DNA from: Planctomycetota bacterium
GTDB lineage: Bacteria; Planctomycetota; UBA1135; GCA-002686595
Direction: 5' to 3'
Assembly: GCA_016795245.1 (NCBI GenBank)
Contig: JAEUIA010000070.1
Location: forward strand, 1 to 40,351
Length of the DNA: 40,351 nt
Part shown: positions 34,601 to 40,351 of the stretch, piece after piece
How positions within the stretch are numbered: position 1 is the stretch's first letter
How the letters are laid out: every line of letters begins with the position of its first letter
The notes under the pieces: generated by a model
Databases searched by the model: none
Told to the model about the DNA's origin: nothing
Seen by the model: only the letters and a program-made list of their open reading frames with translations
Made by a program: the position numbers and the translations under genes

Positions 34601-35245
34601 ATGATCCGGCCGCCGCCCGCGCTGATCGCGCTCACTCCCGGTGATGTCCGCGAGCGCGACATCGATTCGGTCGTGCGCCTCTTCCAAGCGTGCGTGCGCG
34701 CCGGACTGCGCGGAGTGCTCGTGCGCGAACCGGGTCTCTCGGACCGGGCGACGTTGGAACTGGCGCGGCGACTGCGCGACGTGGTGCACGACGGCTGGTT
34801 GTGCGTGCACGATCGCGTGCATCTCGCGCCTGCGAGCGGCGCGGACGCCGTGCACCTCGGCTGGCGTAGCCTCACTCCGGTCGCAGCACGTGCGGTCGTG
34901 CCCGCCGCGTTGCGGATCGGATTCTCCGCGCATGCAGGGGATGAGGCGCGCCTCGCTGAAGGTGCCGACTATCTGTTCTTCGGCCCGGTGAAGGACACCC
35001 CGTCGAAACGCGGAATCAGGGAGCCCACCGGATTCGACGCGTTGGCACAGTTCACGCGGGCTGTTCCAGAACCTGTCTGGGCGCTGGGCGGAATGGAGCC
35101 CGTGGATGTGGAAACGGCGCTCGCCGCCAGTGCCGCAGGTGTCGCGGTCCTGGGCGGGATCGTTCGCGCCCCCGACCCGGCTCGTGCCTGCGCCGCTTAC
35201 GTGGAAGCATGGAACGCACACGCGTCGCGTTCCGCCGGCGGATAG
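34601..35245 (+). CDS. thiE: Thiamine phosphate synthase / TenI family protein
   Basis: The product is 214 aa, a TIM barrel of the ThiE/TenI family. Seen elements: VREPGLSDRA (ThiE Q.R.K loop reads LVREP), VHDRVHLAPASGADAVHLG, then GFSAHAGDEAR, LFFGPVKDTPSKRG and ALGGMEP. ThiE joins the pyrimidine and thiazole phosphates; TenI only rearranges the thiazole. The usual ThiE HLGQ.D metal region reads HLGWRSL here, so the true activity is uncertain, TenI-like tautomerase being the alternative. Adjacent thiL favours thiamine synthesis either way. It begins 10 bases after the helicase partner's stop with no strong Shine-Dalgarno, so it is probably in the same transcript. Confidence 0.75.
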   Translation: MIRPPPALIALTPGDVRERDIDSVVRLFQACVRAGLRGVLVREPGLSDRATLELARRLRDVVHDGWLCVHDRVHLAPASGADAVHLGWRSLTPVAARAVVPAALRIGFSAHAGDEARLAEGADYLFFGPVKDTPSKRGIREPTGFDALAQFTRAVPEPVWALGGMEPVDVETALAASAAGVAVLGGIVRAPDPARACAAYVEAWNAHASRSAGG

Positions 35246-35246
35246 G

Positions 35247-36158
35247 ATGCGCCGCAGCGCCATGGCTTGGAGCGAAGATCGAATGCACCGCTGGCTCGCG
35301 ACGCGAGCGCGGCCGCGCGTGCTCGCCGGGAGCCGCGGTCACGATGCGGCCGTGCTGCGAGAACTCGGTGGGCGCACCGTCGTGTGCGTCGATGCCTGCA
35401 TCGAGGGTGTGCACTTCGAAGCGGGAACCAGCCCTGGACGCGTAGGTCGCAAGGCGGTCGGGCGGGCGCTGTCCGATCTGGCCGCCACTGCCGCGCGTCC
35501 CCGCGCGCTGCTCGTGGCGATCGTGGCGCCATGCGCGTGCACGGAGAAGACGCTGCGCGCGCTGATCCTGGGCGCGATCGCAGCGGGGAGAGAGCACGGT
35601 GCGGAACTCGTCGGCGGCGACTTGTGCGCGGGTCGCGGCCCTTTGTCGATCACAGTGACGGCGCTGGGTGTGTTCCCCGCGCGTCGCCGTCCGCCCGGGC
35701 GCGACCGTGCGCGCGTCGGGCAGCGGGTCGTCGTGACGGGACCGTGCGGCGGCAGCATCCTCGGTCGTCATCTGCGCATTGCCGCGCGCGTCGCGGAAGG
35801 CCAGGCGCTCTGCGCGGCAGGCGCGACCGCCTTGATGGACGTGAGCGACGGGCTCGCGTGGGATCTGCATCGCCTGGCGCGCGCTTCGGGGGTCGCGATC
35901 GAGATCGAAGCCGACGCGATTCCGATTCATCGCGATGCGCGGCGGCTCGCACTCCGCACACGACGCAGTCCGCTCGACCACGCGCTGCACGACGGCGAAG
36001 ATCACGAATTGATCGCGACGTTGCCCGCGCGCGCGCCGTCGCAGCCGTGGCACACGCTGGGGCTGGTCGCGCGTGGTAGCGGCCTGTGGATCACGAGTGC
36101 CGACGGGAAGCGCCGCCTGTGGACGCATGCAGCCGGAGGATTCGAACATGGCGGGTGA
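35247..36158 (+). CDS. thiL: Thiamine-monophosphate kinase
   Basis: The product is 303 aa. It phosphorylates thiamine monophosphate to the active diphosphate with ATP. It has the PurM/ThiL fold: DAAVL near 36, VVCVDACIEGVHFE, GRALSDLAATAARP, ELVGGDLCAG, VSDGLAWDLHRLA and LHDGEDHELI. The first motif is GHDAA where GDDAA is the family rule, losing one metal-binding Asp, and GGEDYEL reads DGEDHEL, so activity may be altered. ATG 35247 has GGATAGG directly upstream and begins just after the previous stop; ATG 35262 is an alternative. It overlaps tsaE by 11 bases. Confidence 0.88.
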   Translation: MRRSAMAWSEDRMHRWLATRARPRVLAGSRGHDAAVLRELGGRTVVCVDACIEGVHFEAGTSPGRVGRKAVGRALSDLAATAARPRALLVAIVAPCACTEKTLRALILGAIAAGREHGAELVGGDLCAGRGPLSITVTALGVFPARRRPPGRDRARVGQRVVVTGPCGGSILGRHLRIAARVAEGQALCAAGATALMDVSDGLAWDLHRLARASGVAIEIEADAIPIHRDARRLALRTRRSPLDHALHDGEDHELIATLPARAPSQPWHTLGLVARGSGLWITSADGKRRLWTHAAGGFEHGG

Positions 36159-36663
36159 TGCGTTGGGTTTCGAAGTCCGCTCGCTGTCGGCCGCGGACAC
36201 GGAGAGTCTGGGGGAGGCGCTGGGGCGTGCGCTCACGCGCTCGGTCGTGATCGCGCTCGACGGGGACCTAGGTGCGGGCAAGACCTGCTTCGTGCGTGGT
36301 CTCGCGCGCGGGTTGGGCGTGTCGGACGCGATTTCGAGTCCAACCTACGCGCTGCTGCAGACCTACACCGGTCGCTTGACCCTGCACCACCTCGACGCCT
36401 GGATGGAGGGGCGCGAGCGCGCGTTTCTCGTCGACGGCGGACTGGAGTGGGTCGCGAGCGCGGGAGTGACCGTGATCGAGTGGGCCGAACGCGTGGCCGA
36501 TCTGTTGCCCACGCCGCGCATCTCGGTGCAGATCGAGCGCACTTCGCCGGACGAGCGCCTGATCCGGATTGCGCCCGTCGGGGACGAAGCGTCGGCCTCC
36601 GGGGTTGCCGTGCCCGGGTCCGTGAGTGCGGTCGTGGAGGCGCTGCGCGCGCCGGCGCGGTGA
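36148..36663 (+). CDS. tsaE: tRNA threonylcarbamoyladenosine biosynthesis ATPase TsaE
   Basis: The product is 171 aa. TsaE is the ATPase that resets the TsaB-TsaD complex making t6A37 in ANN-decoding tRNAs. Its P-loop is GDLGAGKT (39-46), followed by FVRGLARGLG and the family segment SSPTYALLQTY, then LHHLDAW and VTVIEWAERV. The C-terminal extension beyond the usual 150 aa is Ala/Val-rich and not recognised. A strong GGAGGA Shine-Dalgarno lies inside the thiL coding region 6 bases before the ATG. It is the last gene of the repair-thiamine operon; no terminator is evident in the 91 bases before the next gene. Confidence 0.92.
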   Translation: MAGDALGFEVRSLSAADTESLGEALGRALTRSVVIALDGDLGAGKTCFVRGLARGLGVSDAISSPTYALLQTYTGRLTLHHLDAWMEGRERAFLVDGGLEWVASAGVTVIEWAERVADLLPTPRISVQIERTSPDERLIRIAPVGDEASASGVAVPGSVSAVVEALRAPAR

Positions 36664-36738
36664 GCCCGTTATCCGACGAATACCGTGGCCCGGCGGCCGT
36701 TATCACGCGGGTCCGTGGCCGCCGCGAGTTGCAACCTC

Positions 36739-36744
36739 TATCCT
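36739..36744 (+). promoter_or_regulatory. Predicted -10 for the TolC-family gene
   Basis: CTCTATCCT contains TATCCT ending 10 bases before ATG 36755. The same TATCCT precedes mtnA. A very short leader of about 3-4 bases is predicted. Confidence 0.4.
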
Positions 36745-36754
36745 CTCCGCTCTC

Positions 36755-38206
36755 ATGATGAATGCACTGTTTCCTGTTCTGCTGCTCGCCGCTCAATCGA
36801 CGCCGTCCGTCGAACTGACGCTGGAAGCCGCATATCGCACGGCACTCGAGAACAACCTGGGTCTGCGCATCGAAGCGGCCAATACGGAAGCCGCGTTGTA
36901 CAACTACCGCGCGACCTGGGGCACGTTCGATTGGGTCGTCGACGCGCGGCTGGGCTACTCGGACGCGGAGTATCAACCACGCGACGTGTTCGGCGGCTCC
37001 AGCGAGACGAATCGCGAATTGACGTTCGACCTGACGCGCCCGTTCGCCGCCACCGGCGGTACGCTGAGGACGCACTTCGGCACGACCGAATCGAAGACGA
37101 ACAGTTCGTTTCAGGTCGAGCCGCGCTCCACGACCGACATCATCTCGCTCCAGTACACGCAACCCCTGTTGCGCGGCGCGTGGCGCGAGTACGCGACCTC
37201 GAGACAGCGCGAGAGCCAACTCGATTCGCGACGCCAGGACGAACAGCTGCGTCAGACGCGCCAGAAGTTGCTGCTCGATGTGAGCATCGCCTACTGGAAT
37301 CACGTGGCCGCGATCGATGCGTTGGGTGTGGCTGATTCCAGCTTGAACCTGGCGCGGAGGCAACTCGACCAGAACCAACGCCTACTGGATGCCGGCATGG
37401 GCACGACGGTCGAAGTCCTGCAGGCGGAAGCCGGTGTCGCAACACGCGAAGAGAGCCGGCTCAAGGCCGAAGTCGACGTCCGCAAGGCGGCGGACGACTT
37501 GAAACAACTGCTCGTTCCGGGCAAGGACGCGGAGCTGTGGGAGTCCGAGTTGGTGCCCGTCACTCCGCTCCCGGAGGCCGGCGACGCGGTTCCGCCGCCC
37601 GCGTGGGAAACGGCCTTCTCGATCGCCGTCGAGCGTCGCCCCGAGTTGCGCCGACAGCGCCTGGCGGTACAGGCGGCCTCCGTGCGCCACGATCGCGCGA
37701 AGGTCGAGCGCAGGGCGGGGCTGGACCTGGACCTCACGGCGTCGAGTCAGGGATTCTCGGGCAGTTCTTCCGAGGCGCTCGAGACCACGGCTCAGTTCGA
37801 CTTCCCGACTTACCGCGCGGCGCTGGTGTTCAATTATGCGATCGGCAACACGGGTGCGAGCAATTCCGAGCGCGCCGCATGGGCTTCGATTCGGGCGGCC
37901 CGCCTGAGTTACGACGACCTGGAATCGAAAATCGCCGCGGAGGTTCGCGACGGTGTACGTCAGGTCAGGTATCAAGCCGAAGCCGTGCGCGCGGCGGACA
38001 AGAGTCTCGAACTCGCGCAGCGCCAGCTCGCGGCTGAGGAGTTGCGCTTCCAGAACGGACAATCGACGACTTTCGAGATCCTGAAGTTCCAGACCGACCT
38101 GGCCCAATCGATGTCGAATGCACGCGCGGCGCGGGCCAACTATGCCAAGTCGCTCGCGACGCTGACGTCGGCCCAAGGATTGCTGGGCGAGGCGCGCGGC
38201 CCCTGA
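36755..38206 (+). CDS. TolC-family outer-membrane efflux channel protein
   Basis: The product is 483 aa. Outer-membrane efflux proteins form trimeric beta-barrels with long periplasmic alpha-helical hairpins. A short hydrophobic start (MMNALFPVLLLAAQS) is the export signal, and ELTLEAAYRTALENNLGLRI is the first helix typical of the family. Internal repeats are visible: ALGVADSSLNLARRQLDQNQRLLDAG followed by VLQAEAGVATREESRL is echoed by AADKSLELAQRQLAAEELRFQNGQ and ILKFQTDLAQSMSNAR (each given in part). No membrane-fusion or inner-membrane transporter gene accompanies it. The stop overlaps the start of the HEAT lipoprotein gene. Two ATGs in a row allow a start 3 bases later. Confidence 0.88.
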   Translation: MMNALFPVLLLAAQSTPSVELTLEAAYRTALENNLGLRIEAANTEAALYNYRATWGTFDWVVDARLGYSDAEYQPRDVFGGSSETNRELTFDLTRPFAATGGTLRTHFGTTESKTNSSFQVEPRSTTDIISLQYTQPLLRGAWREYATSRQRESQLDSRRQDEQLRQTRQKLLLDVSIAYWNHVAAIDALGVADSSLNLARRQLDQNQRLLDAGMGTTVEVLQAEAGVATREESRLKAEVDVRKAADDLKQLLVPGKDAELWESELVPVTPLPEAGDAVPPPAWETAFSIAVERRPELRRQRLAVQAASVRHDRAKVERRAGLDLDLTASSQGFSGSSSEALETTAQFDFPTYRAALVFNYAIGNTGASNSERAAWASIRAARLSYDDLESKIAAEVRDGVRQVRYQAEAVRAADKSLELAQRQLAAEELRFQNGQSTTFEILKFQTDLAQSMSNARAARANYAKSLATLTSAQGLLGEARGP

Positions 38207-39894
38207 TGCAGAAGCGAAGGTTCCCGGGATGGCATGTGGCGAGTGCACTTGCGCTCGTGGCGGTGGGCTGTGGGCGCACACCAGCGGAGAATCCGAGTCC
38301 TCTCGTGGGCGCGGCGAGTCCCTCGGCCGAGGAGGCCGCGCGCGACCTGACTCGTGACGACCGCATTGCTGTGTGGATGGGGGGATGTGCCAGGGATGAG
38401 GCCTTCTTGCAGGACACGAGCGATGTAATTCCGGTCCTCGTGTCCAAGCTCTCCACCGGGCAGGTCGATCCGCTGCGCGCTGCGCGCGAAGAACTCGCGC
38501 GCTACGGCGAGCGGGCGATACCTGAATTGCGTCGTGCCTTCGATGCCGCGCTCAACACTCAGTTCATGGACCAGCGCGTTCAGAACGTCGTCGAGGTCCT
38601 GGGGCTCATGCGTACCGATGCCGGTCGCGAGATGATCCTGCGCGCGCTTGAGCATCCCCAGCAGACCGTGCGCAAGGCTGCCGCACGTGCGCTCCAAAAC
38701 CACGCACGCCCCGAAGATTATGAACGCGTGCTGGCCGGCCTCGCTACTTCAGGCGGAGATGCGCAAGGCGACTTCGCCCTCGCGCTCGTGGCGTGCGACC
38801 GCAAGCGGGTCGAACGGCAATTGGTCGAGTGGATCCGGGAAGGGCATGAGCGGTCTTTGGTCGATCTCCTCGTCGTCCACCTGTGCACGACGCGCGATCG
38901 CGAGACCACAGCCCTGTGGCGTTCGGTTGTCGATCAGACCGAGGGCAAACTGCTCGTATTCTTGAAAGCCGCCATCGCCAACGAACCCGACGAAAGCACC
39001 CTGGCCGAGTTGCGCGGCTGGCTGATGGACACGACACGACCGCCGCGCCGTCAGGTCGTGGCCCAAGCCCTGGCCAAGGTCGGACTCGCGCGCGAACTCG
39101 GGCCGCTCGTCGTGCGCACGGATCAAGACGAGTCCCTGCGAAAGCTCGCTATCGAATCCGTCGCCGCTGCGCCGTTCACGAACGAAATGCGCGCTGTACT
39201 GCAAGCCGGTCTGGCGGATCCCAGTCCTGAAGTGCGCGACATCGCATTGATCGCGCTCTGTGTCCAGGGTGATTCCGGTGGACTCGATACGGCGTTCGAG
39301 TTCCTCAAGGGATCGCGCGTCGAGATGGACTCCGCGCTCAAGGCTCTCCGGGGGCCGATGGCTGCTGACGAAAAGGTCGCGCGTCGTGTGTTCGAGCTTC
39401 TGACTCAAGTCCAGGCCGGAGATGTAGGACGCGGGCTGGTCGATGATCGAACTCTGATTCGATCCATAGGACAAGTGCCTCTGGCTGACGCGGCTGCGTT
39501 CATTATGCGCGCAGGTGAGATCGCGGAGGGGACGATTCAAGGCTGGCCGGCGCACCGCTGGTACGCCCAAGCCGCGGGGAACACCGGATCGGCGGGGCTT
39601 GCCTACCTGAGGAGTCGATGGTTGGCAGAGGGGGACCCGTCGCGACGGATGGACCTCGTGATGGCGGGATCTTTTGAGAAGAGCGACGCAGTGCGACAGT
39701 TCCTGATGGACGTGCTCGAATGTGAGCGCTGCGAGCCGAGTGAGGTGTTGTATGCGGCGGATCGATTGGCGCGGTTCGGGCCGATGGAGGAAGTGGCGTC
39801 GGTGCTGAAGAGAGCGGCGTTGGGGATGGGGGATCGGCGGGTGAGGCCGGGGTTCAATTGTTTGTTGTGGACGTGGTACGGCACAGCGGATTGA
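38206..39894 (+). CDS. HEAT-repeat lipoprotein next to the TolC-family gene
   Basis: The product is 562 aa. Basic start MQKRR, hydrophobic HVASALALVAVG and Cys22 in AVGC fit a lipoprotein signal. The rest is helical repeats of about 30-40 residues; clear ones are AREMILRALEHPQQTVRKAAARALQNH near 145-165 (partial) and VLQAGLADPSPEVRDIALIAL near 325. This is HEAT/PBS-type scaffold architecture. The overlap of its ATG with the TolC stop couples the two, so it may work with the channel at the outer membrane; inference only. Codon use toward the end (about 39600 on) is less GC-rich than elsewhere. Confidence 0.75.
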   Translation: MQKRRFPGWHVASALALVAVGCGRTPAENPSPLVGAASPSAEEAARDLTRDDRIAVWMGGCARDEAFLQDTSDVIPVLVSKLSTGQVDPLRAAREELARYGERAIPELRRAFDAALNTQFMDQRVQNVVEVLGLMRTDAGREMILRALEHPQQTVRKAAARALQNHARPEDYERVLAGLATSGGDAQGDFALALVACDRKRVERQLVEWIREGHERSLVDLLVVHLCTTRDRETTALWRSVVDQTEGKLLVFLKAAIANEPDESTLAELRGWLMDTTRPPRRQVVAQALAKVGLARELGPLVVRTDQDESLRKLAIESVAAAPFTNEMRAVLQAGLADPSPEVRDIALIALCVQGDSGGLDTAFEFLKGSRVEMDSALKALRGPMAADEKVARRVFELLTQVQAGDVGRGLVDDRTLIRSIGQVPLADAAAFIMRAGEIAEGTIQGWPAHRWYAQAAGNTGSAGLAYLRSRWLAEGDPSRRMDLVMAGSFEKSDAVRQFLMDVLECERCEPSEVLYAADRLARFGPMEEVASVLKRAALGMGDRRVRPGFNCLLWTWYGTAD

Positions 39895-40018
39895 CTTCAA
39901 ACTGGCCCCGTTTGGTGTTGCCAGCTCGCCCAGAACTGCCTGAATTTCCGCAACCGCGTCCACTTCTGCTCGTCGTGATGCCTGGCGGCACCATCTCCGT
40001 GTCGCCCAGGACACACCG
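39895..40018. other. Short gap before the terminal gene
   Basis: There is no recognisable promoter or hairpin in these 124 bases. A reading frame crosses it on both strands but without coding signs. Confidence 0.5.
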
Positions 40019-40351
40019 ATGGACCTCGAAAACCCGTACCCGCGCGGCTTCTGGCGCTTCCAACCACCGCGTTGCCCGCACGACGCTTGCCCGACGCGGC
40101 ACGATCGCAACGCACCCTTCCGTTGGCAGCACAAGGGCCGCTATCAACGCCGTTGCGATCGCCGCTTCGTGCAGCGCTTCCTGTGTCTCGTTTGCAGGCG
40201 CACGTTTTCGGTGCAGACGTTTCGCGTCGACTTCGGGCTGCATCGTCCCGACCTGACGCCACGGATCTTCGACACGCTCGTGTCCGCCGTCAGTCACCGC
40301 CAGGCCGCGCGCATCATGGAGTGCAACCGCAAGACCGTGCGGCGCCGCATG
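40019..40351 (+). CDS. Zinc-ribbon transposase-like protein, 3' truncated by the window
   Basis: An open frame of 111 codons runs off the sequence end with no stop. It starts MDLENPYPRGFWRF and contains two zinc-ribbon pairs: CPHDAC, then after GRYQRRCDRRFVQRFLC the pair CLVC with RRTFS. The pattern C..C...GR..R..D.R..QRF.C..C.RTFS is the N-terminal zinc ribbon of IS1-type and related transposases. It ends in a helix-turn-helix-like segment (SHRQAARIMECNRKTVRRRM). The catalytic domain would lie beyond the window, so whether it is an intact transposase or a regulator cannot be said. Composition is like the host, so transfer is not obvious. Confidence 0.6.
   Translation, partial: MDLENPYPRGFWRFQPPRCPHDACPTRHDRNAPFRWQHKGRYQRRCDRRFVQRFLCLVCRRTFSVQTFRVDFGLHRPDLTPRIFDTLVSAVSHRQAARIMECNRKTVRRRM

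Noticed and set aside
32410..34875. 821-codon minus-strand frame opposite the helicase partner
   Set aside because: Shadow of a GC-rich sense gene; no motif and crosses real gene boundaries.
38206..39894. HEAT lipoprotein read as a transferred gene because of its less GC-rich end
   Set aside because: The shift is mild and gradual, and the gene is translationally coupled to the upstream one; not enough for a transfer claim.
1..40351. CRISPR array, tRNA or rRNA gene
   Set aside because: No regularly spaced 25-40 base repeat beyond the three-copy 34-bp array (no unique spacers), and none of the short intergenic gaps shows a tRNA-like arm set or rRNA-like block.

Overview
The window is GC-rich (roughly two thirds G+C by eye) and densely coding, with short intergenic gaps and frequent 4-base ATGA or GTGA overlaps between genes. 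Several traits suggest the Planctomycetota or a close relative: a double-length fused UvrA, secreted proteins with long repetitive C-terminal modules, a minor-pilin cluster, and many leader-poor transcription starts. This assignment is inference from gene content; no rRNA gene is present to confirm it.

Layout. 1-519: C-homopolymer tracts and a 34-bp tandem repeat, no gene. 520-5295: three exported proteins, namely a five-heme cytochrome c (-), a lamin-tail-domain protein (+) and a 503-aa repeat-poor secreted protein (-); two perfect inverted repeats separate the last two. 5636-9012: glyA and a HAD phosphatase (+), then a 77-aa protein and mtnA (-). 9175-13226: a four-gene operon of two prepilin-like proteins, a PilX-like protein and a HEAT-repeat exported protein. 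13239-16069: purC-purE (-) divergent from aroA (+). 16273-19110: a second large secreted protein and galE. 19207-20698: a lower-GC two-gene insert, flanked by galE and by a degraded copy of a galE 3' end. 20871-24686: an NTF2-like protein, a PBP4-type D-Ala-D-Ala carboxypeptidase, an inositol-monophosphatase-family enzyme and a multi-pass membrane protein (-). 24876-36663: a long operon with fused uvrA, an XPB-type helicase, its Helicase_C_3 partner, a ThiE/TenI protein, thiL and tsaE. 36755-39894: a TolC-family channel and a HEAT-repeat lipoprotein. 40019-end: the start of a zinc-ribbon transposase-like gene, cut by the window edge.

How the genes work together. Most of the window is housekeeping: one-carbon and methionine salvage (glyA, mtnA), purines (purC, purE), aromatic amino acids (aroA), nucleotide sugars (galE), thiamine (thiE-like, thiL) and tRNA t6A (tsaE). 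The most distinctive block is uvrA-xpb-helicase partner: three consecutive genes with 4-base overlaps that place an XPB-family DNA translocase and its accessory protein in the same transcript as a four-ATPase UvrA. This suggests a bacterial nucleotide-excision-repair module with a eukaryote/archaea-like helicase. A second theme is regulatory: a TAYNNT hexamer lies 6-10 bases before the start codon of several first-in-operon genes, predicting leaderless or near-leaderless mRNAs.
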